Below, piece by piece: positions 1 through 9,097 of a stretch of DNA of 33,652 bases. Numbering within the stretch: the first letter of the stretch is position 1; the number at the start of each line of letters is the position of its first letter. Below the pieces are notes generated by a model that was not told the DNA's origin, ran no database searches, and saw only the letters and a list, made by a program, of their open reading frames with translations. Both the position numbers and the translations under genes were made by a program. This DNA comes from an uncultured Bacilli bacterium (GTDB lineage Bacteria > Bacillota_I > Bacilli_A > RF39 > UBA660), in contig CANQDV010000009.1 in assembly GCA_947593955.1 (NCBI GenBank), positions 1 through 33,652 on the forward strand, written 5' to 3'.

Positions 1-191
1 GAACTAATTTGGTTCATTCCACTACGAACTAATCTCTTTGTGATTTCACCACCAACAGATCCGTTTGCGCGTGAAGTTGTATCTGGTCCTAAATTAACAC
101 CAAATTCATTAGCTATTTCATATTTCATTTTGTCGATAGCTTGTTTTGCACCAGGAACGTGCATTTTCATTGAATCTTTACTGTTGTTCAT
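1..191 (-). CDS. Alpha/beta-type small acid-soluble spore protein (partial, 3' end off the window)
   Basis: This gene reads leftward and runs off the window edge; 63 codons are visible. Proteins of this family coat and protect DNA in the dormant spore core and are cut by the protease GPR at germination. The visible part holds the family signature: [14 protein letters not shown], which contains the GPR cleavage region (E-[FIY]-G-type site after IANE), followed by [19 protein letters not shown], the conserved DNA-binding stretch. The start ATG at 189-191 has a strong ribosome site AGGAGGTG at 198-205, six bases upstream. A sigma-G-like promoter precedes it. The missing part is probably only the last few residues, as family members are about 60-75 aa. 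This is the best evidence that the organism sporulates. Confidence 0.95.
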   Translation of the reverse strand, partial: MNNSKDSMKMHVPGAKQAIDKMKYEIANEFGVNLGPDTTSRANGSVGGEITKRLVRSGMNQIS

Positions 192-214
192 TATTTTCAC
201 CTCCTATACATTTA

Positions 215-243
215 TAGAATGTGAAAATTTTAACAATTCATGC
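215..243 (-). promoter_or_regulatory. Sigma-G-type promoter of the spore protein gene
   Basis: On the minus strand GCATG (239-243) is followed, after 17 bases, by CATTCTA (215-221). These match the Bacillus sigma-G consensus (gmATR, about 18 bases, CATWMTA), with the -10 matching at every position. The predicted start near 208 leaves a leader of about 17 bases that still contains the ribosome site. Sigma-G control in the forespore is the known pattern for these genes; its use here is inferred. Confidence 0.7.
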
Positions 244-267
244 ACTAAATTTATTGGTAAATTATAC

Positions 268-1455
268 CTATAATAAATCTTGAAATTTATTATCTACTTC
301 ATCTTTTATATCTATAACTAATCTTTCATTAATTGCTTTTTCAATTAGCGAATTATAATCAAAACATGATTCATACTTAATTGAATCATCCAAATTGGGA
401 TTTATAACTGGATGTTTTGGCACAAAGATAGTACAGCAATCTTCATATGGTAAAATACTTATATCATATGTATCAATTTTTTTAGCAATATCAATAATTT
501 CTAATTTATCTAGACAAGCAACTGGTCTTATAACTGGATAATTAGTAACATTATTAATAACATTCATACTTGTTAAAGTTTGACTTGCTACTTGACCAAT
601 TGATTCGCCATTAACAATTACTTGAGCCTTTTTCATTTTGGCTAATCTTTCCATAATACGATACATCATTCGACGCATAATAGTAATACAGTATGCTGAA
701 TCAATATTTTTATAAATAGATTCTTGTATTTCTGTAAAAGGAATTATATGTAATTGAATTTTATTAGTGTATTTTAATAATTTTTTGGATAGAGCAATTA
801 CTTTATTTCTTGCTTCAATACTAGTATGAGGAATAGCTTCAAAATACACTGCATCTAAAGTCATTCCTCTTTTCAAAGCGAGATATCCTGCTACAGGGGA
901 ATCAATTCCTCCACTAAGCATAAGCATTCCTTTTCCTAATGTCCCATTAGGATATCCACCTAAACCTTTATATTCATTTAAATATATATAGGATTTATCT
1001 TTTCTTATTTCAATATTAATTAAAAGCTCAGGTTTATGAACATCTACTTTTTTATCCACAATATTTTTTAAAATTAATCCCCCTATTTGTCGTGAAAAAT
1101 CCAAGCTAGATATAGGAAAACTTTTATCACTTCTTTTTGTTTCAACTTTAAAAGTATTAAACTTTTCTTTAGCAATTACTTCTAAAACTAGTTTTTGAAT
1201 ACTCTCAATATTAGTATCTACTTTATATGCTACAACATACTCATGAATTCCAAAAATATGATTAATTGTTTTTAAAATTTGCTCTAAATCATTATCATCA
1301 AATTCTATATACATTCTTGAAATATCTTTATATATTTTGGTTTTAAAATTTTTTAATTTATTTTGAATATTTTTATATAAAGTATTTATAAAGAAATTAA
1401 TATTTCCTTTTTTAGTAGATAATTCTCCATATTTAATCATTATTACTCTTTCCAT
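268..1455 (-). CDS. thiI: tRNA 4-thiouridine synthase ThiI, without rhodanese domain
   Basis: ThiI adenylates U8 of tRNAs and transfers sulfur to make 4-thiouridine; it can also supply sulfur for thiamine thiazole. The 395-aa protein begins with the usual IMIKYGELSTKKGN start region, followed by a THUMP RNA-binding domain (about residues 60-165) and a PP-loop ATP pyrophosphatase domain with SGGIDSP at 181-187. The late EDCC motif holds the cysteine pair typical of the catalytic domain. It ends without the C-terminal rhodanese domain found in E. coli ThiI, as is usual in Bacillota, where a separate desulfurase delivers the sulfur. The ATG at 1453-1455 has AGGAGA at 1463-1468. A 9-bp hairpin overlaps the stop codon but lacks a T-run. 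Confidence 0.95.
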   Translation of the reverse strand: MERVIMIKYGELSTKKGNINFFINTLYKNIQNKLKNFKTKIYKDISRMYIEFDDNDLEQILKTINHIFGIHEYVVAYKVDTNIESIQKLVLEVIAKEKFNTFKVETKRSDKSFPISSLDFSRQIGGLILKNIVDKKVDVHKPELLINIEIRKDKSYIYLNEYKGLGGYPNGTLGKGMLMLSGGIDSPVAGYLALKRGMTLDAVYFEAIPHTSIEARNKVIALSKKLLKYTNKIQLHIIPFTEIQESIYKNIDSAYCITIMRRMMYRIMERLAKMKKAQVIVNGESIGQVASQTLTSMNVINNVTNYPVIRPVACLDKLEIIDIAKKIDTYDISILPYEDCCTIFVPKHPVINPNLDDSIKYESCFDYNSLIEKAINERLVIDIKDEVDNKFQDLL

Positions 1456-1483
1456 ATTATTATCTCCTAACTTTTAAATCTAC

Positions 1484-1510
1484 AAAAAATAGGTATTATC
1501 TACCTATTTT
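1484..1510 (-). terminator. Terminator of ltaS, overlapping its stop codon
   Basis: Perfect 10-bp stem AAAATAGGTA / TACCTATTTT (1486-1495 with 1501-1510), 5-base loop, then a T-run on the minus strand (A-run at 1484-1489). The ltaS stop codon at 1504-1506 lies inside the stem. Confidence 0.85.
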
Positions 1511-3612
1511 AAACTTTTTTCTTCGATTACTACTGATTCATCAGCTTGATTTTCATTACCTTTTTTAATTAAATCATATACAATAATCGAATTGGAAACT
1601 TTCAATAAATCATCCGCATATTTATTACATTCGGCAATATATTCATCCGTTATGACTGTTTCTTTTAAAGTCATATATTCAACTTTTTGACTATTATAAT
1701 ATACATCATTAGTTATCCAATTACCTGTAGGGAACACAACAATATTTTTAGAACCAATATTAAATATATCATGTCCTAAAGCATATTTATTGGTAAAGCC
1801 AAACATATTACCAATAGTTGGTTGTACATCGTACATTCCCATAACATTAGAATTTTTACCTTTATAAACTTCATCCTTAGACCAAATTATAAATGGAACT
1901 TTTCTATTTAATTCATACTGATAACTGTTGAAATCTACATAATTAGGATCATCTTCGCTTAATATACCATCAGTTTCTTTATCATAATTATACATTTTTT
2001 GGTAATCTTCTTTTGGAAGTCTGGCATCATGATCACCATATAATATAATAACTGTATTATCCAAAATACCAGCTTCATCAAGTTCCTTAATAAAATCCCC
2101 TAAAGCCTCATCAGCATAATGAACAGATTTTAAGTAGCGTCCTAACTTGGTATTTTCAAGATATGGATATACAACTTCTTCATATTGCTGCGTTTCTTCA
2201 TTATATACTTGCTCTTTTAAGCTAACATCAAAATCACTATATGTTCCATTCTTATCTTTAAATGGAGTATGATTAGTAAGCATAATAACTGTTCCATAGA
2301 ATAACTCATTATTAGCTGCTATATCTTTTATTTTTTTCACAGATTGGTGGAAAAATGATTTATCAGAAATTCCTAAGCCTTTAACTTCGTCAATATCATA
2401 ATCGGCTTTGGAATAAAACTTATCATAACCAATCGCTTTATACATTAAACGTCTATTCCAATAATCAGCATTATTACCATGCATTGAGAATGTATAGTAA
2501 CCTTTTTCTTTCAATAATTTTTGAGTAGTCTCATAAGTCCTATTATAATAACTACCAAAGGCAGTTCCACTATTAGAAGGCATTAATGATGTACTAAAAG
2601 TAAATTCACTATCACTACTTGTACCAACACTTACTTGAGAATAAAAATTATCAAAATATAATCCACCACTAGCTAATTTGTTTAAGTTTGGTGTTACTTC
2701 TTCCCCATTAAATTTTAAACCAATAACAAAGTTTTGAATACTTTCAGCATGAATAGTAATTATATTTTTACCTTGATATATTCCCGTATATTTATTTGTT
2801 TTTTCTGGTTCATAATCTTTAAAATATTCTTTATAAATACGCATTGCTTCGTCATAACCAAAAAGAGATGTTATTTTAGGTTCAATACTTTTGAATAAAT
2901 CATTCAAATGGTATGTATAAATACCATATTTCATCACGATATATTCTCTATTCCATTGATTAACTAATCTACCTATATCGGTGGCAGACAATGTTGTTGA
3001 AAAAACAATAGCACATCCAACACCAATAGCTAAAAATTTAAGAGCTCTTGGACGATCCTTATAATCGCTTCTAGATAATTTAGGCATTTTATATTTTCTA
3101 ATACATATAATTCCCATTATAATGGGCATCAATAAATAGACAAAATCTTTCGGTTGTAATACATTATCAACAACAGCATCACCAACTTGACCGATAAATT
3201 TTAACGTTGATAATAATGAAATAGACGAAAACGAAGTATAAAAAGTATAATAAGAAGAATTAATCATACATAAAGCTGTTAATATAACGGTTACTAAAAA
3301 ATAATATAATAATCTGCCATTCTTTTTTAACATAAAACTAAAAGAACCCAAAATAATTACAAAGGCAAAATCAGCTAAAAGTGGTTGAAAAGCAAAAAAG
3401 TTACTAGCATTATTCATCGTTAAAATTCTTAACAAAAAGGCATTTAAAACATTTAAAAATACAAAAACCCAAAAAACGATATTTTCTACAAAACCATTTT
3501 TTAAGTATTTAAACATCTTTAAAATGTATTTACCAGGATTTAAAACAAATTTATTTATTTTACTAAACCAATAATTTTCTCTTTGCTCAACATCTTTTAT
3601 TCTTTTTTTCAT
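1504..3612 (-). CDS. ltaS: Lipoteichoic acid synthase family protein (LtaS-like phosphoglycerol transferase)
   Basis: LtaS polymerises glycerol phosphate from phosphatidylglycerol onto a glycolipid anchor outside the membrane. The 702-aa protein has five membrane segments (about residues 43-66, 75-95, 101-123, 156-172, 191-211), then a sulfatase-fold ectodomain. Predicted active-site residues line up with S. aureus LtaS: Glu290 (HAES), the nucleophile Thr331 (SVGTSSDSEF) and Asp527-His528 (YGDHDARL). Length is a little above the roughly 650 aa usual for the family, partly because of an acidic tail of about 30 residues. It has its own promoter and terminator, so it appears to be a single-gene unit. 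Close relatives can act as primases or on other polymers, so the exact substrate is inferred. Confidence 0.88.
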   Translation of the reverse strand: MKKRIKDVEQRENYWFSKINKFVLNPGKYILKMFKYLKNGFVENIVFWVFVFLNVLNAFLLRILTMNNASNFFAFQPLLADFAFVIILGSFSFMLKKNGRLLYYFLVTVILTALCMINSSYYTFYTSFSSISLLSTLKFIGQVGDAVVDNVLQPKDFVYLLMPIIMGIICIRKYKMPKLSRSDYKDRPRALKFLAIGVGCAIVFSTTLSATDIGRLVNQWNREYIVMKYGIYTYHLNDLFKSIEPKITSLFGYDEAMRIYKEYFKDYEPEKTNKYTGIYQGKNIITIHAESIQNFVIGLKFNGEEVTPNLNKLASGGLYFDNFYSQVSVGTSSDSEFTFSTSLMPSNSGTAFGSYYNRTYETTQKLLKEKGYYTFSMHGNNADYWNRRLMYKAIGYDKFYSKADYDIDEVKGLGISDKSFFHQSVKKIKDIAANNELFYGTVIMLTNHTPFKDKNGTYSDFDVSLKEQVYNEETQQYEEVVYPYLENTKLGRYLKSVHYADEALGDFIKELDEAGILDNTVIILYGDHDARLPKEDYQKMYNYDKETDGILSEDDPNYVDFNSYQYELNRKVPFIIWSKDEVYKGKNSNVMGMYDVQPTIGNMFGFTNKYALGHDIFNIGSKNIVVFPTGNWITNDVYYNSQKVEYMTLKETVITDEYIAECNKYADDLLKVSNSIIVYDLIKKGNENQADESVVIEEKSLK

Positions 3613-3633
3613 AAACAGAACCTCACTTATTAC

Positions 3634-3662
3634 ATTATATCACTAGCAATATCTTTTTACAA
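3634..3662 (-). promoter_or_regulatory. Sigma-A-type promoter of ltaS
   Basis: Minus-strand TTGTAA (3657-3662), 17-base spacer, TATAAT (3634-3639). It lies 22 bases upstream of the ltaS start, in the gap after the preceding gene. Confidence 0.7.
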
Positions 3663-3691
3663 ATGAAAATACTTTTATGACTAAAATGTAA

Positions 3692-4639
3692 TTACTCTAT
3701 AATGTTAGGTAAAAACGATAAATATTTTATTTTAGGATTTTTACAAAGACATTCATCTAAACTATCAAATATATATGCAGATGCTTTAGTAAAATTATCT
3801 TTATCCTTATTAAGAGCGCTTTGAACTATCATTTTACAATTATCTATTCTTTCCTTTAGAATATCATCATCTAAAAGTAATAATGCACCTGCTCTTAAAT
3901 AAATTCCATGTAAAATAACTTCTGCTTCTTTATTTGGATCGTTAAATTTATCATTACTACACCACATTCTTTTTATATTATCAACTATAATATTTTCTCC
4001 ATTAAAGGTCATTTTATCAACAAAATCATTTTTTATAAAAGCTGATAAAAGAGTTACTGAACAGTTAAAGTCTTTTTTTAAACCAAATTTATTGCTTAAA
4101 AGTTCATCTTCAACATATTTATCAATATAAGATAAATTGTAGCGACATTTTTTTAAATTATAAAGTATTTTAGATTTATCGTCATCAAAATGTCCTATCT
4201 TTTCATCTAGAAAAAAAATAAATGCATGTGACAAATCTTCAATAATAACCTCAGCAGAATTGAGTACAAAATCATTTTTACCCATATTAACAATCACATA
4301 ATCACGTAACCTACTAACAATTCTTAAATTCATCAATAAATTACCTTTACCTTCTATTGAACTAATAGCATAATGCCTTAAATCAATAGGATAATCTATT
4401 AAATAATCTAAATCTTCAGATATTAATTCTGAAGAAATAACATTAGCTTTCGTAGGAGATAAGCCCCATTCTTTATACAAAAAATCTTCAAAATGTTTTA
4501 AATTTTTTATTTCATTAATAACTCTAGTAGATGGTCCATCAATTAATAAGTACTTATATAACATTAATATTCTACCGCTAGTTTCGATTATTTTTTTAAA
4601 TATATCCATTTGTCTATTGCTTAATATCTCTTCAATCAT
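3692..4639 (-). CDS. Unknown cytoplasmic protein, paralogue of the upstream gene
   Basis: I do not recognise this 315-aa protein. It has no signal peptide or membrane segment and looks mostly helical and rich in Leu, Ile, Lys and Asp. It is colinear with the product of the gene just upstream: both have a tyrosine-bearing helix (LYKYLLI here), a GLSPTKANVI-type segment (LTPKKAAFI in the partner), an Arg-rich NLRIVSRLRD segment, an ED-LL-N-F motif (VEDELLSNKFGL here) and a late YLRAGALLLL segment (YLNAALVAI there). The ATG at 4637-4639 is six bases after the neighbour's stop, with GGAG inside that region, so the two are co-transcribed and probably arose by duplication. Function unknown; heteromeric partners are one possibility. 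Confidence 0.8.
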   Translation of the reverse strand: MIEEILSNRQMDIFKKIIETSGRILMLYKYLLIDGPSTRVINEIKNLKHFEDFLYKEWGLSPTKANVISSELISEDLDYLIDYPIDLRHYAISSIEGKGNLLMNLRIVSRLRDYVIVNMGKNDFVLNSAEVIIEDLSHAFIFFLDEKIGHFDDDKSKILYNLKKCRYNLSYIDKYVEDELLSNKFGLKKDFNCSVTLLSAFIKNDFVDKMTFNGENIIVDNIKRMWCSNDKFNDPNKEAEVILHGIYLRAGALLLLDDDILKERIDNCKMIVQSALNKDKDNFTKASAYIFDSLDECLCKNPKIKYLSFLPNIIE

Positions 4640-4645
4640 ATATAT

Positions 4646-5641
4646 CTAACTCCTTTTATTGGTAACATTTAAAGTTATATATTTACATTTACTTCTTATT
4701 AAAGGGAAATCACTCAAATCATTATAAAGATGTTTTAAAGATTTAAAATCTTTTCCACGATTACCTGTTAATTCAGACTTCAAATCAATAATTTTGTTAT
4801 GAATGCCTTTTTTCAATTTATCTACTTCTTGTTGTTCGTTAATAGCAACAAGTGCAGCATTTAAATAACTTTTGTTTAATAACTGGTATGCTTTCTTACC
4901 ATTACCATCAAGAATGCCAATGTATAAACTGAACTGTCTTGATAAGATATCATTAATTGTGTATAAAACACTATCTTTTACATCTTTTACATCATCAGGC
5001 GATAAATCAAATTTTTCAGCAACGCAATTTGAAAGGCAATACAAATCATCAATTTTAAAATTATTCTCCAACAAACTATCTTCTAATTGGCAATTTATGT
5101 ATGCTAACATATATTTAACTACTATCAAATAATTTTTGACAGTTTTATTATTAATTTTTTGAATAGTTTCATTATTGAAATACAAAAAACTATTCATGAT
5201 ATCAAAGCGCAAAGATTGATAATATTGATTCTTATGTAACTCTTTTACAGTATCCTGATCAATATCACCATATTCATAAAAATCGTTTAAAAAAATATTC
5301 CACATAATACTTTTGCTATACACTCTGCTGGCTAACCTTGCAATCATAACTTCTTCTTCATCATTATCCATTGCTATAAAAGTTGGTTCATCATAATTAC
5401 AATCAAAAGCATCATAAATAAAAGCAGCCTTTTTAGGAGTTAATTCTAATTTATTAAAAATTTTTTCTTCTTTAACTTTCATTTCTTTCAAATTATCTAT
5501 TAGTTTTAAATAAGTCCTATTTGGAATCTCATTTGAAACAATCTCAGTTAAAGCCATTTTTTTATAAATTTCTAAAATCTCATCATAAATAGGCTCTAAA
5601 TCCATAACTAAATTAAAATCTTCTATACTTAATTCATTCAT
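4646..5641 (-). CDS. Unknown cytoplasmic protein, first of a tandem paralogue pair
   Basis: This 331-aa protein is not recognised. No signal peptide, membrane segment or catalytic motif is visible; it is helical and acidic with a basic tail. The frame opens with an in-frame GTG at 5653, but that codon is part of the GTGGGG that would serve as ribosome site, so the ATG at 5639-5641 (MNELSIEDF) is the better start. It shares colinear motifs with the next gene (see that entry): LTPKKAAFI near residue 80, RLASRVYSKS, and LEDSLLENNFKIDDL in the middle. A weak promoter (TTGCTT, 17 bases, TAGAAT) overlaps the end of the yihY terminator. Confidence 0.8.
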   Translation of the reverse strand: MNELSIEDFNLVMDLEPIYDEILEIYKKMALTEIVSNEIPNRTYLKLIDNLKEMKVKEEKIFNKLELTPKKAAFIYDAFDCNYDEPTFIAMDNDEEEVMIARLASRVYSKSIMWNIFLNDFYEYGDIDQDTVKELHKNQYYQSLRFDIMNSFLYFNNETIQKINNKTVKNYLIVVKYMLAYINCQLEDSLLENNFKIDDLYCLSNCVAEKFDLSPDDVKDVKDSVLYTINDILSRQFSLYIGILDGNGKKAYQLLNKSYLNAALVAINEQQEVDKLKKGIHNKIIDLKSELTGNRGKDFKSLKHLYNDLSDFPLIRSKCKYITLNVTNKRS

Positions 5642-5683
5642 AATATGCCCCACAACTATTTGTTTATTCTAACATTCTATAAT

Positions 5684-5709
5684 AAAAAAAGCAAGCATTT
5701 CTACTTGCT
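5684..5709 (-). terminator. Terminator of the yihY operon, overlapping the yihY stop codon
   Basis: Stem AGCAAG / CTTGCT (5690-5695 with 5704-5709), 8-base loop, T7 on the minus strand (5684-5690). The last two sense codons and the TAG stop of the YihY gene lie in the stem and loop. Confidence 0.8.
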
Positions 5710-6519
5710 AGTTAATTGATATTTAGTTACATTTAAACCCATACCCAAAACAAATATATATGCTAAAATATAAATCCACCACATTAATACGATTAAATTA
5801 GATATACTTCCATATAAACTATTATAATTTGAAAAGTGTTCTACATATAAAGAATACAATTGGGTTATGATAATCCAAGCTAAAGAAGTAAACAATGCAC
5901 CATAATTTACTTCCTTCGCCTTTATTCTCATATCAGGTGCCATAATATATAGTAATTTTATTGCTAAAAATATTAGTAAGAACGAAATAGGAAATTTTAA
6001 CAAATTATATAAATAAGCTATTACATTACTGATATTATTGGAATGAAATAATGATTGTATTATATTTACAATCATATCTCCCAATACTGGTATTAAGAAC
6101 ATAAATAGAAGTAAGACTATTAAAACAACTAGCATTATAATTGATTTTATCCTATGCATTATATAATTATTATTTTTTATGTTATAAATTTTATCTGATG
6201 CTATAATCATAGAGTTAGTTCCATTGGATGCCAAAATCAATGCTGACACAAAAAATATTATAGCATTCGTATTAGCTGTTGTATTTTGCGATAAAATATT
6301 AACAAGACCTATTAAAGCATTAGGAATATTTGCTTCTAACAATTCTTCCGTCAAATCTGCTGAAATATTAAGTCTTGAAAAAATACTTACAAATAAAGCT
6401 AATAAAGGAATTAATGTCAAAAGAAAAAAGAATGAAAGCTGCCCAGGCAAAATCAACATTTCAGGGTTCCTTATGTTTTTTATCAACCTATCATACAAAA
6501 CTTTTATTCTTTTTTTCAT
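5701..6519 (-). CDS. YihY/BrkB (virulence factor BrkB) family membrane protein
   Basis: Integral membrane protein of 272 aa in the YihY/UPF0761 family, once called ribonuclease BN by mistake; its transport role is still not settled. The N-terminal pattern (basic stretch, then LSFFFLLTLIPLLALFVSIF) and the six hydrophobic segments (roughly residues 27-47, 80-101, 122-146, 168-190, 205-225, 240-262) are typical, as is the late TSLAWIIITQLYSLYVEHF segment with LYGSISNLIVLMWW. It starts 12 bases after the stop of the GGDEF-type gene, with AGGA in front, so it is the last gene of a three-gene operon. The size is normal. Confidence 0.88.
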   Translation of the reverse strand: MKKRIKVLYDRLIKNIRNPEMLILPGQLSFFFLLTLIPLLALFVSIFSRLNISADLTEELLEANIPNALIGLVNILSQNTTANTNAIIFFVSALILASNGTNSMIIASDKIYNIKNNNYIMHRIKSIIMLVVLIVLLLFMFLIPVLGDMIVNIIQSLFHSNNISNVIAYLYNLLKFPISFLLIFLAIKLLYIMAPDMRIKAKEVNYGALFTSLAWIIITQLYSLYVEHFSNYNSLYGSISNLIVLMWWIYILAYIFVLGMGLNVTKYQLTSK

Positions 6520-6531
6520 TCTTATCTTCCT

Positions 6532-8571
6532 TTATATTTTATATTCTTCTTTATTAGTTCTCATATCTAAAGTTGCTTCCACAATCGCATCATCAATTGT
6601 TTTTATATCATCTGTTATCATACTATAACCTACAGCTGCACCAAATTCATATGGTAATGTTTTAAACTCTTTCTTTAATTTATTTGTATATGTCGACAAT
6701 TGTTGCTCACTATATCCAACTAAATAAATCAAGAATTCGTTACCATCAGTCCTAATTATTTCCGTATTTTCTAGCTGTGTATTAACTAAAATACTTGCTG
6801 CTTTAACTATTAATTTATCTCCTGCTTCATGACCATAATTATCATTTACATACTTAACATTATTTAAATCGATAATAACTATAGCCTGTGGATATTTTTT
6901 AGAAGCATTCCAAGCCTTAATATTTAAATTTAAGTAATTCCTATTTTTCAATGATGTAAGCATATCAGTATATTTTTTACGTTCTTCTTTTCTGACTGTT
7001 TTAATTTTTTTCTTATTCTTTAATATGATATAAATTATTACAAACGATATTATAGGTATAAAAATAAGTGCCAAAATAATAATATATAGTTCTTCAAAAG
7101 AAAATCTATCTAGTAATGACATATTCAAACTATTTAATCCAGCATTTCTGTATCTATAGTATGAATTGGTATTAATAATATAATTAAATAAATTATAAAA
7201 ATCATCATTATTATTTTTTATCATGAAATTATAATCGTTAGTCATTATGCCATTATATAAAACTTCATAATTCTTAAATTTACTATTTTTATATACATTA
7301 TATATTTCTTTATCAATAATAAGAACTTCTTTATCACTCTTAGATAATAAATCATTTAAATTATCATAAGGCACAAGACTTGCTTTACTATTATCTCTAA
7401 AATAGTGATATAAAGCATTATCAGAAATTATACTAGCATCAATACCCTTTAAAGATTCAAACGAATTTATGACATATTCATTTTCTGGTTTTGATAATAC
7501 CACAAACTCCTCTACAAATGTCGAAGTAGTTGCTTTATAGTTTTCATTACCATAATTATAATAATTAAAATATATATCTATTTCACCTTTATCAATAGCA
7601 TTCTTCAAGTCCGCAATAGAATCATATTTTTGATATGTAAAATCAATGCCAGTAAGACGTTGCATTCTATTTATATATTCGCCATTAATTCCTGCTAAAG
7701 TTTTATCTATAGTTGTTTCATAAGGAGTATTTTCTACATATCCATATACATAGTTTTTAGAAAGTATGTCTGCCTTTGTTTTATCATTTATATTATTAGA
7801 AGAAATATAATAATTTAGTAGATTTTCATTATAAGAATTAACATAATTTTTATTTTTCCAATTATCATAATATTTTTTTATTATATTATTCAATCTTGTG
7901 TCTTCGTTACCCAATGTCAATACAATACGATTATTCATTTCTGTTAATGTATAGTTGATAAAATACTCATCACTAGCAATAGTTTTATCTAAGTACATTA
8001 TATTAGGAATTATAATCATATTAACATTATCTGCATCTAGCGATGAAATTAATTCATCGATAGAATCATATGGTTTGTAAGTAATATTACTTCCTGTTTT
8101 TAAATAATAACTTATTTCTCCTACATCATCTGTAAAAACACCAATGGTAACATTCTTAAAATCGGTTACTCTATTAATTTTTACACTAGTTTTACCAACC
8201 GCAATATAAACATCATTAGCTAACAATAAATCATTGTCAGATATTTTTTCATCATTCTTTAATACACGAAAACGTAACCCATCTCCTTGAGGAGTTCCCG
8301 TTTTTAAGTATGGTATCACATTAAATTCTAAACCAGTATCTTCTTCAAATGAATTAACGAATTCATAAAAAACACCATTTTCTCCATAAATTGGATAATT
8401 ACTAATTAATTCTAAGTCAACTACTGTGGATAAATTCTCTTTTATCCACTTTTTATCACCAACAGTAAGAGCATTACTGTCTTCCCTATTAAAATAATAA
8501 TATAGTGATATAAAAACTATAATTGCTATTATTATAGGCAATAAAATTACTATTTTTTTATTCACTTTCAT
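6532..8571 (-). CDS. Membrane sensor with two solute-binding-like ectodomains and a degenerate GGDEF domain
   Basis: The 679-aa protein has an N-terminal membrane anchor (residues 6-26), a large outer region with two segments that resemble family 3 solute-binding domains (about 35-250 and 265-485; each has a KPYDSIDELISSL / KYDSIADLKNAI-type strand-helix unit), a second membrane segment (about 500-525), and a C-terminal GGDEF domain (about 540-679). The DLNNVKYVNDNYGHEAGD part matches active GGDEF domains, but the signature itself reads DGNEF (609-613), with Asn at the metal/catalytic position and no RxxD inhibitory site. So it may bind nucleotide without making c-di-GMP. It overlaps the previous gene by 14 bases, so translation is probably coupled. 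The ligand is unknown. Confidence 0.85.
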   Translation of the reverse strand: MKVNKKIVILLPIIIAIIVFISLYYYFNREDSNALTVGDKKWIKENLSTVVDLELISNYPIYGENGVFYEFVNSFEEDTGLEFNVIPYLKTGTPQGDGLRFRVLKNDEKISDNDLLLANDVYIAVGKTSVKINRVTDFKNVTIGVFTDDVGEISYYLKTGSNITYKPYDSIDELISSLDADNVNMIIIPNIMYLDKTIASDEYFINYTLTEMNNRIVLTLGNEDTRLNNIIKKYYDNWKNKNYVNSYNENLLNYYISSNNINDKTKADILSKNYVYGYVENTPYETTIDKTLAGINGEYINRMQRLTGIDFTYQKYDSIADLKNAIDKGEIDIYFNYYNYGNENYKATTSTFVEEFVVLSKPENEYVINSFESLKGIDASIISDNALYHYFRDNSKASLVPYDNLNDLLSKSDKEVLIIDKEIYNVYKNSKFKNYEVLYNGIMTNDYNFMIKNNNDDFYNLFNYIINTNSYYRYRNAGLNSLNMSLLDRFSFEELYIIILALIFIPIISFVIIYIILKNKKKIKTVRKEERKKYTDMLTSLKNRNYLNLNIKAWNASKKYPQAIVIIDLNNVKYVNDNYGHEAGDKLIVKAASILVNTQLENTEIIRTDGNEFLIYLVGYSEQQLSTYTNKLKKEFKTLPYEFGAAVGYSMITDDIKTIDDAIVEATLDMRTNKEEYKI

Positions 8572-9037
8572 CTTTTGTCACCTGTCTATCTTTTGTCCAA
8601 GTAAATTTTTCTGCACCATTCTGTTTATAACCAATAATTGGGAAATCATTTAATTCGGCATTTTCCTTTTTTACAAATACTTGAATATCATAAAATGCTA
8701 ATTGATCTTTATCTAAATAAGTAGATACAGTCTCCCCAATTTTTTTAGCATCCTCTTTATTTACATCATCCGCAACAGTAATAATAACATATACAATTTT
8801 ACCTCTTAATTCAGTAGTAACTTTAGTAACTTTTTCGTTGGCTTCTAAATCTGTTCTAATGCTATTGTACACTTCATCATCAATTACAACATTTTCAATA
8901 CCGTCTAATCTATTACCATATGCTTCTTTTCTACCACTAACGAAAAAAATATTATATATATATGCTCCTATTAATACCAAAATTGTAAATATAATAAGAA
9001 TAAAAATGGTTAATCTATTTCTCTTTACATATCTCAT
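8558..9037 (-). CDS. Unknown membrane-anchored protein encoded with the GGDEF-type sensor
   Basis: Small protein of 159 aa with one N-terminal membrane anchor (about residues 8-31) and an outer domain of about 125 aa that alternates strands and helices (TTELRGKIVYVIITVADDV, then an amphipathic helix). I do not recognise the domain. The frame is open upstream to 9067, but the ATG at 9035-9037 (MRYVKRNR) has an ideal ribosome site GGAGGT (9047-9052) and is preferred. Its last 14 bases overlap the start of the sensor gene, which suggests a joint function, for example as a periplasmic or membrane partner of the sensor. Confidence 0.8.
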   Translation of the reverse strand: MRYVKRNRLTIFILIIFTILVLIGAYIYNIFFVSGRKEAYGNRLDGIENVVIDDEVYNSIRTDLEANEKVTKVTTELRGKIVYVIITVADDVNKEDAKKIGETVSTYLDKDQLAFYDIQVFVKKENAELNDFPIIGYKQNGAEKFTWTKDRQVTKDESE

Positions 9038-9058
9038 ATAGATACCTCCAATGATATA

Positions 9059-9087
9059 ATTATACACTAGTATTGTATAATAATCAA
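9059..9087 (-). promoter_or_regulatory. Sigma-A-type promoter of the sensor-yihY operon
   Basis: Minus-strand TTGATT (9082-9087), 17-base spacer, perfect TATAAT (9059-9064), 21 bases upstream of the preferred start at 9037. The rejected longer start at 9067 would lie upstream of the -10, which supports the shorter gene. Confidence 0.75.
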
Positions 9088-9097
9088 TTTTATAAAA

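Noticed and set aside
40..273. Plus-strand 77-codon frame at the left edge
   Set aside because: It is antisense to the spore protein gene and its promoter, which have far better support.
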